Shown piece by piece: positions 38,101 through 51,100 of a stretch of DNA of 64,000 nucleotides (position 1 is the first letter of the stretch; every line of letters starts with the position of its first letter). Location of the stretch: positions 112,807 through 176,806 of the forward strand of contig OENT01000166.1 of the NCBI GenBank assembly GCA_900239685.1, in the 5' to 3' direction. The notes under the pieces are model-generated. The model did not search any database and had not been told where the DNA came from. It worked only from the letters and a program-made list of their open reading frames with translations. Made by a program: the position numbers and the translations under genes. This DNA comes from Rotaria macrura. Its lineage: Eukaryota > Rotifera > Eurotatoria > Philodinida > Philodinidae.

Positions 38101-41100
38101 GTTAATTAATCGACCAGGATAGTATAAATCATGTGAATTGAATAAATTACATTAAAGTTCATTTTATAGGCGAATATGAACACCGCCTACTGTTAAGAAT
38201 AAAATCAGGCAAAAAAAGTTATCTACAGTTATGGCATTCGTTATACGTATGAAGATTACTCACTTTAGATATGACCTTGATATACTAAGTTCGTCATTTC
38301 TTTTATTATTTTTACCTTATCACAAAATACATCATTTGATTTTTGAAATCATCTTCGTCGCAATTCACAGTACATTATTGATGTAAAATAATGGAATAAT
38401 TGATCAAACCATCTGATAAAAAAAGCTTTAGAAAAGATTTTCATCTCTCCTTTGTTTCTTTCCCTCATAGGGTCTAGATCTTGAATCAATTCGTTACATG
38501 ACACCACCTGATCAAGCATCTATATCACTCATGCAAGAATGTGTTCGTCTTCAATTGGGACAATTATTTAGAGGAAAAAATCAAGTAAATACACCAAATG
38601 TCACAAAATCTTCATCATCTACATCCATATCATCGACGAAAAAGTATTACCTTGTTTCCAAACAATTTACATCACCTACAAATTTAATACCATTGGTTTA
38701 TGAGAAAAAAATTATTCTTGAATGTTTATATACAAAAGATTCAAAAGCCTATGCTACTGTGCGTGTACACAATTTTATTTATGAAAAGCTTGTTTTCGTG
38801 CGTTTAACACAAAATGAATGGAAAACATACACTGATATTAAAGCATCTCATTCAATGCATTTTCCAGTTGATAACACAGATACATTTACATTTGAAATAA
38901 CCCTATCGAATTTTGATGATGATTCAATTGAACCGAAACGAATTTTATTTGCTGTTTGTCTCAATACTAGCTCACAATGTTATTGGGATAACAATCGAGG
39001 ATGTAATTATGTCTTAGATGTATTTGAAAGGTAAATTTTCTGAAAAACTTAAAAAACTTGCTATTCATCGAATTGAATTCATATTGATGAATTCGTTTAA
39101 TTGAAGAGAAGGAGAAATCTAACAGAAATATTTTCTCTAGTAATAGTTTAGTGTATTGATAATTAAGAAACATGATTGCTATCAATAAGCAAAGAATCTG
39201 AGTTGCATGTGCCATTTTCTCCGTCCATTTATTGATATCAATTATTTTATCTGAGTTCTATGATCCCATTTAACTTTGTTCCGAAACTTCTCTCGTCGAG
39301 ACTTCTAACGACGTCAGAAAAATTATATCCTTTAGTGAGTATTATGGAACAATCTAAATACAGGCAAGGAAAAGTTCAATGAAAACAGTTCCCTAAGCAC
39401 GTTTCAAGACAATATTGATTTCATTTCTCAAACAGAAATACTGAAAACGTATCGTCTAATAATTCTAAATCAAGATATTCATCGACTTACGTTCATCACA
39501 TAAAACGTTCATTCATTTCCTTAATTTAAACAAAGAATTTCTCATGTATAGGCACATTTTTTTATTCATTTCTGATGAACGCCACTAAATCTAGTGTTCT
39601 AAAAAAAACCGTACGCACAAAACCCGACTAACATACATCCATGAGGAACTCTCTAGTTTAGAAGTAGAAAATATCATAACTTCAATAGATAAATCAAAAT
39701 TTTCCATTGGTTTTCTCATCATAGATCTATCAAAATCAAAGAATTCGATCAACTAGAAAGTTTATCAGATACGAATAACTTGAGGAAAACAGATGGAAAA
39801 TTATTCGTTAAGATCGAGACAACCTAATCTCAAATATAGATTTCGCATCAGTGTTTGTAAGCTGATATGCTCATTTTTATCAAATGGACTAGTTTTTTTA
39901 TTGTATTATTTTATTTTATTGATCAACTAGCTTTTGTGATAAATTAATTATTTCACACAAATGCATCATTGATTATTGACAAAAGCTACTTCTGTATCAC
40001 TCATTGAGCACTGATGTGCTTAGCGATCAGTCTGACATACGAAACGTTGCCGACTAAAAGACTATATTCTATTGACAAGAAATAGGCTCCATGAACAGAA
40101 AAATTCCTATATAGAGTAGTCAAAAAAATATGAACCTAATGGATAAAAACGATCAATGCAAAATTAGAATTCCATTAGTAATCTGTAGAACCGAGTCATC
40201 CGAAATGAAGTTTACAATGTTAGTTATCTGTATTATTCGTAGAGTTTTATTGGAAAGAAATAAGAAGAAAACCTGTACATGCTAGTTTCTTTAGAGACCA
40301 TTACAAAAACATTAAGTCACAACAACTTAGACCTTTCAGACTACAAATTGATAATATGACTCTCATGACAACCGATAAACGCGTATTATGATTGTTTATT
40401 TTTTTTTTGAAAAGTATAATCTTCGTCGATAAATTTCAATTATTTGTAAATGAATGAATACAACTATGTCGACATGAAAATTCTGTTTAGAAGTCAATAT
40501 CAGTTATCAATGTATCGAAAAAAACGTCTACACTGAGCTCTAACGTCTGTATCATGTTGTTCTATAGAAAACGTTTTTAATATTCATTTAATTTGCTAGC
40601 AGCATAACTCATTTTCCGCCCACACAACAAAAATGCATTATTAATATTGTGCTCTAACGCGTTTCAAAAAAGCAGAACTAGTAATTTTCAGCAGCTAAAC
40701 GAAAATAATAATAAACGCACGAGAGTGCATGCAAATAAATGCGTCACAAACCTAAAAGCAAACGCATTCTAATAATGCTATAAATAATTTTGATTAGCAA
40801 GGGTTGAAGTGTTTTGAGAATTAAACAAAAGAAACCATGACGAGACACTAAGCCCATGTAATCTAACAAGTCCACGAATATATTGTCAATGAATTAATGA
40901 CTGATTTCTTTTTATCAAAGTTAACATGAATGTCTTTGAAGTTAAAAATGAAGAATTATTGACGTAGAAATCGATCTAGCTTTATTTGATTTTTTTTATA
41001 ACTATTAGAAAATTATCATCAATCAAATATAATTCGATCGTTTGAAAATCTGACGTCTTCTTTTAAGAATCTAAAAATTACTTTCGTTAATTAATTCATT

Positions 41101-41934
41101 CATTCATCTATAGTGTTCATAGCTGCTTGAGATAAATTTCTTTCTTTCAAATGATTTACTATCGTCAGAATCGCTTGTGCAAGTTCTGATGAGAAGATTT
41201 TTGAAATATTGATTTCGAGAGATGCATTGCCAACCTTAACTTAGTCTACCGTTGTATGAACGTGCATTGTTTAATATCTGATTTATATTATTCGAAAATT
41301 AAATCCCTTAATCTAGCATTAGTTGTATCTAATGAAGTACGAAAATGGCAATTATTTTGTTTTTAAGGAAACATCATTCTCAATAGTTATTTCTACTTTT
41401 CAATTATGGGGACCATTGTATTCTTCTATGTATGACTTAGGCTGTGAGATACTGCATTTTTGAATAGATGCTATCTTTATTGAATTGATTTATTTATATT
41501 CTATAAAAAAGAAAAATATTCTAATGCTAATATTAATGTCACAGTAGCATTAAATGTATATTTAAAAACAAATAAGATTTCTTCTCACGATTCATAGTTG
41601 AAATTGCATATACGTAGATATAATTGTCAAACTTGACCTAGTTCTCTAAATCGGATTGAGCTCGAGTAATTCTAATTCAATCCGATCATGTTACAAAATA
41701 GTTTGTGTATCTGAAGTAGTTTCAATTAAAAGAATTCAAAACATTTTTCGATTTCATTAGGTTAAATTATCGAACTAGAATATAATAGATTTTAGTACTA
41801 AGTGATAAAGTATCGTTACACCATAAAAATATGAAAGATTGATGTTCGAACGATCTCTATTGAAATAATCATATTGAAAAAGTTTTACATTCATAAGAAC
41901 AGTAGTTTATAAGCATGATTGAAAGCAGCCAAGA

Positions 41935-41971
<37 letters not shown>

Positions 41972-42094
41972 TGCGAAGCAATGAAATATTTGTATGGCTA
42001 GTTGTAGTAAGGATTAACATTCACACTTGAATTATCTTATGATTTCCCAAATGTCATATTATATAATTTGATTTTCTTTTCTTTTAGGCGATGA
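35147..42094 (+). CDS. Glycogen-targeting regulatory subunit of protein phosphatase 1 (PPP1R3 family)
   Basis: Exons 35147-35567, 37296-37597, 38471-39030 and a 7-base terminal exon at 42088-42094 give 429 residues. The protein should tether PP1 to glycogen so that it dephosphorylates glycogen synthase and phosphorylase. Residues 1-230 are Ser- and Asp-rich and disordered. KKAVRFADTL (232-241) is the classic RVxF PP1-docking motif. Residues about 303-427 form a CBM21 carbohydrate-binding domain with VRLTQNEWKTYTDIKASH (the family's VRxTxxxW...D block), PKRILFAVC and YWDNNRGCNYVLD near the end. Introns are 1.7, 0.9 and 3.1 kb, long for this locus. The last junction is nearly neutral: spliced it ends ...FERR, unspliced it reads AGG TAA and ends ...FER. 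The paralogue (R3A-R3G type) cannot be assigned. The coding start was taken as the only ATG before the unbroken frame. Confidence 0.9.
36281..36362 (+). ncRNA. tRNA-like cloverleaf (possible tRNA pseudogene or SINE head) in PPP1R3 intron 1
   Basis: Four perfect stems can be drawn in order. The acceptor is GGACGAG (36281-36287) with CTCGTCC (36355-36361). A 5-bp D-like stem is TAGAT/ATCTA. A 5-bp anticodon-like stem is ATGAC (36311-36315)/GTCAT (36325-36329). The T stem is AAGAG (36337-36341)/CTCTT (36350-36354). GGCTCGAATCT resembles the B box GGTTCGANNCC with one change. Against a working tRNA: the anticodon-like loop is 9 bases, the T loop is 8, the A box is poor and no anticodon with a preceding U is clear. 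A tRNA-derived relic or short element is the likeliest reading. Confidence 0.35.
36651..36739. repeat. Near-perfect 43-bp-arm hairpin (MITE-like or small-RNA precursor-like)
   Basis: Arms 36651-36693 and 36697-36739 are separated by TTA. Position-by-position pairing gives 38 Watson-Crick pairs, three G-T (G-U in RNA) pairs and two mismatches. It lies in PPP1R3 intron 1, so it would be transcribed with that gene. No convincing target-site duplication was seen. It could be a miniature inverted-repeat element or a hairpin RNA source. Confidence 0.85.
41939..41969. repeat. (AT)15 microsatellite
   Basis: A 31-base alternating AT run inside the last PPP1R3 intron, about 120 bases before the terminal exon. 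Confidence 0.95.
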
Positions 42095-44014
42095 AGATGT
42101 GTATATTTGAACATGTCACTCGAATTCGATTTGCATGTTAAACATGTTTTCTTCATGGTGTGCTGACATTCTTTTGTCGAACTAACTGCTACATCTTTTT
42201 TTTTCTTTTCCGTTGAACATATGTTTCTTTCTTTTACTTTGTTTTCGTTAATATTTTGTTAATGCCTGTGCAGTACTATGTGAGCTTGTATATTGAAATA
42301 GAGGGGAGTGAACATGTCACCACAGTTTTTTTTCGTTCAAATCATTCAAAACGTGCTCATAAACAATCATTCATTGTATTGCAACACTTTTTCATTCATT
42401 CGTAGTGTGCATTCTTTTGATTCATATGTGCACCTTTTTCAACTGATGATAGTTCTTAATCTGTTACAACTTTTCTTTTTTCATTTTCTTTTTAATCATT
42501 GTAGTAATGATGAGCTTTTCTAAGATGATTAGCTGTTATTGAACATTGTCTATATAGAATAAAATACAGAGGCAAAACAATTCATAGCAAGCATGTTCAT
42601 AGTTTTTGCAAGCCGGAATGATCTTCGAGATAAAGATTTACTTTCGGCAATCATTTGTGCCTTTCGAAAATTATAAAATGTACTTGGAAAGAAAAATGTT
42701 GTTTTTAATAATATGATTATCTATTAAAATTCCATAAAACATCAATAATGAATTCGCTTACGTCAAATAGGAAATCAAGCATGAGCTAGTCGTTTTTATC
42801 TAGGAGTAAATAAATGGCAGTTATCAAGTCTTTTAAGTTTTTTCTAAACATTTCTATCATCAAAGGCTAATAAGATATTCAAGCATTAAGATCAATTAAG
42901 AGGCGCAAGTAGCATATAAGAATATATCAGGATATTTTCTCTGTTTAAATATTATAACAATCGACTTATTCAACTGGCATTTGGTTTCATCTGAATGCTA
43001 TTTATAGAATAAGGAAATGTCATACAAAAGGAAAGGAATACCATGAAGAGAAACTCTCATCATGAACAAATAAAATTTTATATGAACGCTAGAAGAGTCA
43101 AAATAAATAATAATAGTATGAATTTCGATCAACTTCAAAACAAACTGTGCTTGCTTCTATTTTTACGGACTCGACTAGTGTTAATAATTTGCTTGTTTTT
43201 TTTTCTCTCAAATCTATTGTTCCGAGTTGAAGATGACCTGTCGGCTCGACATAATAGAATTAGAATAAATCGACTGAATGCAACAAGACATCAATACTAC
43301 ATTTGATTGTGTTAGAATGTAATCAAAGCTTTTTTCCTTTTCTTCTCTTGTCTCTAGTTTTCTTCCCTGCTTATTCTAGACGAGAGAGAACATTTATTTC
43401 ATCGCATTGGATAGAAGCAGCAGGAGAAAAATGGAAATATTGCACACAGTATTCTATTGCTGCTGATGTGAGCAGTAAGCTGATCAGTTCCTTATTCATC
43501 AATAGGATAAGACCACAACTATAGATACAACAGTAGAGGAAAACGAGTTCAAAAAACTAATTCCCTATTCTGACATATCATATTATATTAGCATAAAAAA
43601 GCTAGTTATTACTAAGACATAAAATCATATTTTTAATACTCGTTGTAGTGTAGTCATCGTATTAGAGTTGAAAAATGCTATCGATAAATTCTTGCTCTAC
43701 GACGAATGTTCAAATGAAGCTAGGTACATGTTGAGAAAAATGAAAGTAACAGATAGTGTGTAAACAAACTCATAGATATAAGCTGTCTTATAAAATTAGT
43801 ACTTTCTGTCATTTTAAGTGAATTTTGGTAGAGCACGATAGTATTAAGTGATGACAGAAAAGGGAATTTCATTTGTTATTCAGTTTTGTCATAGAAGTCA
43901 ATTCTTTTATGGGTTTGTTTGTACTAGTTTTAAATGTATAATTGTAGATCTTCATTGTTTCAATAGTTTCTTGTCTTTTGTCTTTCGTTTCTATACAGGT
44001 AATAAACTAAAATA
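42095..44014. other. PPP1R3 3' UTR and GPCR upstream region
   Basis: T-rich 3'-UTR-like sequence to about 42.6 kb, then AT-rich DNA. A pyrimidine tract ending CTATACAG at about 43991-43998, 16 bases before the GPCR ATG, looks like a splice acceptor, so the GPCR probably has an upstream non-coding exon in this interval. Frames at 43043-43306 and 43303-43524 lack domain support. Confidence 0.55.
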
Positions 44015-45133
44015 ATGAATGCTTCATCCAATGCTCTATTTGAACAACGTCTTGGAGAATTTAAACGTATTGTCGAAGGTTATTTATTATCTATCGTGTG
44101 TATATGTGGACTATTGGGTAATGCATTAACATGTGTTATATTATCGAGTCGATTTATGCGAACATCAATAACCAATATCTATATATTTGCTCTATCATGT
44201 GCATCATCATGTGTTTTACTTGGTTTTCTATTAACACATGGTATACGTTCAACATTTCATGCCGAAGTATTTTATCGTTGGATATTTACTCGAATATTTC
44301 CTGTACATCTAACATGTTTATTAATACAAATTTATTTAACAGCAGCAGTAGCTCTAGATAGATTTATTCTTATTTGTGTACCATTTCGTAGTCAAAAATG
44401 GCGTAGTCCTAAACGAGCTATGTTTGTTATATCATGTATTTGTATATTCAGTATAGTCTATTGTGTACCATTTTGGTTTGAATTCACTTTAATTAAAGAT
44501 CGTAATGAAACAAAAATAGTTATATCAAATTTTGGATCGAATCGTTTGTTTCGTTTATTAATGCGTAAATATCTTTATTTTATATTTGTTTTTCTCGTTC
44601 CATTATCTATAATATTAACATGTAAAATATTAATTATTAAAACTCTTTATTTCATTGAAAAACGTAAACGTATATTAGGCACCTGCTCGAAGCAAACTCG
44701 TTCATCGAATGCTATAAACTTCTTACTTTTATCAATTGTATTTCTATTTTTAACAACACAAATACCATATTTTGTATTTAATGTACTTTATTCATGGCTA
44801 GGAACTAATCTAATGATGAATTTACTTGCACGACAATATTTAGTTATCAATAATTTATTATCAGTTATTAATGCATCATCAACATTTATTCTCTATGCCT
44901 TTTTCGATAGAAAATTTCGAGAAGTTAGTCAATATTTTTTATTTTGTCAACCATTACCACCTAGTTTTGATTCACGTAATGGTACAATACGTTTATTATC
45001 ACAAAATCTTACATTTGTAAAACGTAGATCGATGAATTCAATTCCTCGATGTTCATCATATATAAATACTAATGCCATAGATTCAGTGAAACGAAACTTT
45101 ATTTCATCGAATCAGATTCCTGCGTTTGTTTGA
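44015..45133 (+). CDS. Rhodopsin-class G-protein-coupled receptor, FMRFamide/neuropeptide-receptor-like
   Basis: Single coding exon, 372 residues, seven hydrophobic segments at about 22-44, 53-76, 93-116, 134-158, 187-210, 234-258 and 274-296. The N-terminus has an NAS sequon. TM1 has GLLGN (32-36), TM3 ends LDRF (114-117) in place of the usual DRY, TM6 contains the conserved proline (QIPYF, 249-253), and TM7 has NASSTFILY (286-294) instead of NPxxY. The short, basic third loop and the tail rich in Ser/Arg fit a neuropeptide receptor. The DRF and degenerate NPxxY forms are common among divergent invertebrate FMRFamide-receptor-like proteins, of which rotifers have many. The ligand cannot be inferred. 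A splice acceptor directly upstream suggests a 5'-UTR intron. Confidence 0.9.
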   Translation: MNASSNALFEQRLGEFKRIVEGYLLSIVCICGLLGNALTCVILSSRFMRTSITNIYIFALSCASSCVLLGFLLTHGIRSTFHAEVFYRWIFTRIFPVHLTCLLIQIYLTAAVALDRFILICVPFRSQKWRSPKRAMFVISCICIFSIVYCVPFWFEFTLIKDRNETKIVISNFGSNRLFRLLMRKYLYFIFVFLVPLSIILTCKILIIKTLYFIEKRKRILGTCSKQTRSSNAINFLLLSIVFLFLTTQIPYFVFNVLYSWLGTNLMMNLLARQYLVINNLLSVINASSTFILYAFFDRKFREVSQYFLFCQPLPPSFDSRNGTIRLLSQNLTFVKRRSMNSIPRCSSYINTNAIDSVKRNFISSNQIPAFV

Positions 45134-48100
45134 ACAAATTATCATTGATTTTCAATTCAGACTTTTGACTTTATATCGCATATTCATTTATGTTTATCAA
45201 ATAATTAATAACGATACGTGAGCAGAATTTAAGTAATCAAAACAAAAAATCAAAAAAAAATTGAAATAAATTAGTAGAAAAATAGAATATATGTATTTCT
45301 AAGTGCACGACAGTTCATTGGAATCAGTGATCGATTTTTATTAGGAACAATAACGATGAACATGTGTTTTTCATTTTTTAACAATATGTCATAAACGAAG
45401 TAAACCCTCGATCCTTTATTAGTCAGAACAAATTAACGACGATTATGACATGTAATCCAAGAACAACACGTTTAAAAGATTATTTTTAACTTTGTTTGTT
45501 TCAATAATGTAACAATTGTGTTTTTATTTTCTAACTGACGGATATCAATTAATACATTCATATACGTACGTATGTAGTCAATTTTTTATTTATCCTTGAA
45601 GCCAATTGCACACAGGAAAAAACTAGATTAAATCTTTTGTCTTTAACTTCAAATAGAATAATAATTTGCATGAAACTCATGATTGATGTTTTCTTTAAAA
45701 ACAAAACTTTTATCTGATATTAATGAGATTTCCAATTCTGCTTTTTCTCCTATGAAATAAATTATATATTTTATTTTTATCACATCATCGATCAATAACG
45801 ATGAAACGGAATCCATTCTCGAACAAAGAAAAATGTCGATATCATCATGAATATTTTTGAGATCAAAACTCTTTCTTTTTAAATATTAAAAAAAAAATAA
45901 GATAATTATGATAGATATATATTTTCTTACTAATGAAAGAAGCAAACCCTGTCATCAAATAATTAGAAGAACTTTGAGGAATTAAATTATGGTATATCTT
46001 AATTACAGGAAATTCCAAAGAGCAACAGTTATCTTATCATTGAATATTACTGAGTGCAGTCCATTTATGGAGACCGTGCTTTTGCTTTCGCATAAATATA
46101 TCTCGATGAGATTATGTCTTATCGAGCTATACCTCAAGTAGTTTCGAGCAAACTTTTCTTATATTGATTAAGTGCGTAGATGTAAAAGCAAACTGTTTGT
46201 TTGATATAATATTGATTCATTCATACGTCTTAAAATAATTTTTCAATGTATTTGAAGAAACTCATCTGTTTGTCAATTATTAAATATTCAAGAAACTTTG
46301 AAGTTGATCAACTACTTATGAGAATGATCCTGTATTTATTGATTCTATATATGAATTAAAAAATTTTAATTCAAAATAAATATTTTCTTTTTGCTTCTTC
46401 CATCGGTGCAGTCCATAGGTTTTCTTTTTTTGAAACACAAACAAGTCAAATATTACACATTCATTTAGATAAATAAATCAGTTATAAATTCGAGTCTTGT
46501 TTATAGACAAAGTATCCTATCAAATTTTTGTTATTCATTGAAACATATACATGTTTTTCGTAGTTTAGGATTGATGAATATTTTTTACGAGAAAACAGAT
46601 CATCATGTTATCATGAATATCTTTGGAATCATTCACTAGTATCTCGACTAGATTTGCAGATAAGAAAGACACAAATCATTCTATTAACAGAAAGATGTAC
46701 AATTAACAGAATCTCTTACAAATCTGTGTTTCTTTCTTTTCAGTTACCTTTACGTTTGGAGATGATGGATATATGTTTAATTCCTTTCTTATGATAGTAC
46801 GGACGGAGAACATTTATATCAGTAGTAATTTATTTATTGGCGTTAATATTTTTTTTCCATTTTCTTGTTCATATCAAGAAAAAATTGAAATAAAAAGAAA
46901 ACTATACAATCATATCGAAGTACTTGAAATCGTTTATGAATGAGCTATTCTTCTTTGACAATAAGAAACATATTTGATGTATGAAAGCGATTTTATGTTA
47001 ACATTCTTCAGATCTAAAGAATTTCTTTTATTATTATTTGGTCAAATTGTTTAAATAGCACTTCTACTCAGTCGTACTGCGTAATGTAAACTATATTTTT
47101 CTTTGTTCTTTCTTTTCTTTTTATTGAAGATTATCCTTGAGGAATAACATGACAGATTTATCTATAACCTTTAATATGAATTGATGATAGAAGTCATTAC
47201 AAAAGGAAAAGATATATAGACATCTTTTGTTTTCGGAATGTATTGACTATGATTCTTGTTGATTTGTTATTTTGCAAGAATACAAAATCAGGAAATCAAT
47301 TTTCCTCCTGATTCGTTGTTATAGAAGTTTGATCAAGCAAAAGAAGATAATATATACTTGAAAGGTACGATAAGTTGATTAACAAAAAAATGTCTAGACA
47401 GAAAAATAATATTTCATTGATTGATTTATGTTACATAAAAAGTTTAATGATTTTTACACAAATCAAACCTATTAGTTTGTTCATGGTTACGACATAGTGT
47501 CGGTCTGTATTGAAGTCAGTTTTTAAGAAGTAAACTTTGAACAATCATTTTAATTTTGAATGAATTATCAACGATGTTTGTTTGTTTATCTAGCATATGA
47601 TTTTAATTTTTCACATAATTTCCAAGCCAAATTTAATTGAATATTGAAATATGGTTCTTTTTCTCACCGATAGAAAAAAAAAGCTTATAGCATTTTAATC
47701 AACACGACTGATCGAACAACACTTTTGTTTCTTGATGATTCATCAGGCATACAAAAAATATTGCCTATGAATTTAACTATATAACTTGCGGCTACATTTA
47801 AAGGCTTACTATTTTGAATCGAACGTTTGTAAATATATCAGAAAAGCTCGTGCAAGCGAACTGAATTTTTGAATAACAACGATTCTGTTGTCTTTGAATG
47901 ATCTTTCACCGATGTCTCTCATATGCTATTTATAGTACGGATTTTCTCTTGTTCTCTTATAGTCTTTGAGTATGAGAATTATATATATTTTTTAAATACT
48001 TGATAAAAATTCTATATTATTGACTTCATCCATTGTTTTCTTTCTCATACAGAATAATGTAAAAGCAAGCTTCTTTCTTAGAAGAAATCGATCGTGTCCA

Positions 48101-51100
48101 CAACAATGAACGATGTTCAATACCATTGAACAAAGTGACTTTCTAAGTGCTGTGCAAAGTTTCAAAATAAAAAAAAAAAAATAGAATCATAGTTGAAACC
48201 GTAATAATACTAAAAACTAATTCGATAAGAAGATCAATATTAAAAGGAAAAGATCGATCCAGAATATGAAAAGTTTTCTCGTTATTGATAGACTATAACA
48301 GTTGGAATTTTGTTTATCCCAAGACGATAGTAGGAAGTGTCCGATATGGACAAAAACGATCATATCTGCTATAATTTTATCGAAAGTCTGTTCGACAGTA
48401 CCCGAAAATTGACTTTTCAAGGACATAGTACGACAAGCGCATTATACAGTACAGTACGTATTTGATAATATTCTCAAAATAGAATATCTGACTGTTTGTC
48501 AGACAGTGAAACACAGTCATGATATTCGACTTATCAAGCGACAAAATAGAATCATAAAAAGCGAACGTGTTTATTAGCCTTGAATAGCTATATATGACGA
48601 TGACAGTCAAGTAAACTAAGTCAGTCACTTGCTAATATCCTACTTTATAATTAAACAAAAGATGAAACACAAGGACATAAGATGAAATGAATTATAGCTT
48701 TTAACGTGACTTCAATGAAAATGTAAAATGAACAGAAGTTGAATTAAAAGTTGGAAAATATTCCAAAAGCCTTTTTGACTTTGTTTCATTCTGGTTGAAT
48801 GAATGAGTGACAATTACATTTTAGTTTTATACTTCGGTGACACAAGATAATTTCGAAGATCTGCTCTTTGAGCTATAATGAGTACATAAAAGGTTTCAAG
48901 ATATCTTGCTGGTACGTCACACTATTTCGATAATCATCTAAGAACAAATATGTAAGAAAGCTTTTACGTACTTCTTTTTTCTCTCTATCAACAATCCAAA
49001 ATATCAAAAAAAGCCAATGAATTCTCTATTTTCCATAAGGTCAAGTAAAATCAAACCTATTATGATAAGAAATCTCATATTTGCATGTAATATGCTTTTG
49101 AACCTAAAATTAACTCCGTTAATATATTAAATCAGTTAGATATCAACAAAAATAGAGTACTGTATCTAGTTAAAGTTTCTCATTCGATCGTATCATCGGA
49201 CAGCCATATCAATTAACATGGAACAATTATGCATTTGATACACAGGATATTTTATGGTACTGACTATGTTACATGCTGTCAAACATTAAGTTAACTTCGA
49301 TATCTTGTTTTTACTTTTACATTATCGATTTAGGATTGAAATTTGATCAGAAAAATCCTACCCTTAGATATGTAGAAGATTTCAATGGATACTCATTCAA
49401 ACTGAAGTCAATTGAAAAAGTATTGAATAAGATTGTCGACTTATTTTACAAAACACAATGATTATTAGACCTATACTTCAATGTCTTTGTTATCTTTTTT
49501 TTGCACGAACAGTGGCTACATGAATATAGTATCATATAAATAATTCAATCAATGTCATATTTTCTTCCATGAGATACTTCTCGTTGTTGTTTGTTTATTG
49601 TTTTTATTTAATTACGAATGTAATTAACTTTCTGTGATATTCATCGTGCTGTTGTTGCCATCGAATGGTACAATATACATTGACTACGCGTCACTAATTT
49701 ATGCTATTAACATTAATAGTCAAGACTATTAACAGCTCTGCTCCGAAAATGTAATATTACAACAAACGTTATATATTACAACAGATTACCTTTTTGAAAA
49801 TTCATGCAGAAAACAAGTTATTCTATGATAAGTAATAATTCGAAGAGAAAGTAAACGATCAATTTAAATGAATAAATTAGGTTTATGTGCAATTTTTTTT
49901 ATTCAAAGTATTTTATAAGGATTCTTTCTATTATATAATTTCAAATTCTACTTGTTTTCGAAAATCTAGTCTTTCTCAGTTTTTTTTATACTATCAATGA
50001 AGATAATTATTTGAAAAATGAAGTTATCTTTCATAATAACACATGCTGAAGAAAGAATCTAGAAAATGATGAAGTTACTTTAAACGAGAAGACTCTTACT
50101 GCATCAGTTAAGTTCTATGAAGAGTAGTAACATTTGCAGTCTGTACTGTAATGAGAAGACATTTCGGTTTTTCATAATCATATGAGAATAGTGTTGGAAA
50201 TCATCTTGTTTGATAACTATATGACGCAGTATTAATCAAGAACTTATCGTTGATGTAAAAGATGAAATCTACAACAACACAATTCTATTTTGAATAATAT
50301 CATTCGTATTTGAATTGAAATTTCAAATCTACATCTAAAGATACCATTCGAGTCATTGTTTGTTCATTTTCAGAAAAATCTACAGAACTAATTGGGAAAA
50401 AAAGCTTTTCTTGAAACAAAGTATAGTCATTATGAATTCTTCTTCGTTAGCTATGACTACTATTGAATGGTACAATCCAGTTTCAACACTATCCGCAAAA
50501 GTATCGACAGAAGAATATTGAATGTGATAGACAGTTCATTGATAACTTTAAACGCTGTGAAACTTAGCTTAGTTTAGATCTAAATACATTCAAATGCTTG
50601 TCACAAAATGAAATGTATTTGCCAAGTATCTGTACGGGACAAATCTTTTTGTACAAAATCGTCGAAATAAGAGTTGCTTCATTTTGTGCTATTTAAGTTT
50701 ATTTCTCATGAAAACTAGTTCAACAATGACTGTTTGCATTCTCGGTCCTCCTGAAAATACGATCATAAGATTTGACTGTTGCTTTAACTAGTAACATATG
50801 TCTTCATGGACATGTAGTTCCAAATGTATAAAATCATCTTCAAATAAATTTAATTCATACATTAGTATACGTCAATAGCCAATAACGACATTAAAACGCA
50901 CTGTAGAGTTTAATCAATTAGAAAGAGAACTATTTCAAGAAAATGTAAATAAAATAATATGGTACTAATATAAAAGCATCTATTTTGGGAGAATTTTTTC
51001 ATCATACAGATTGAGGCAAATACGTATAATTGAATTTAAATGACTCGTATATACCAAAAGAGAACCGTTCGAAAGTCATAAAGTACGATGCAAATGACAT

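Noticed and set aside
41939..41969. Long AT run as a possible centromeric or origin element
   Set aside because: A simple dinucleotide microsatellite of ordinary length; similar runs occur elsewhere in the window.
48217..48628. Two overlapping minus-strand frames in the 9.6-kb gene-free stretch
   Set aside because: Hydrophobic, AT-driven composition; no domains or splice signals linking them.
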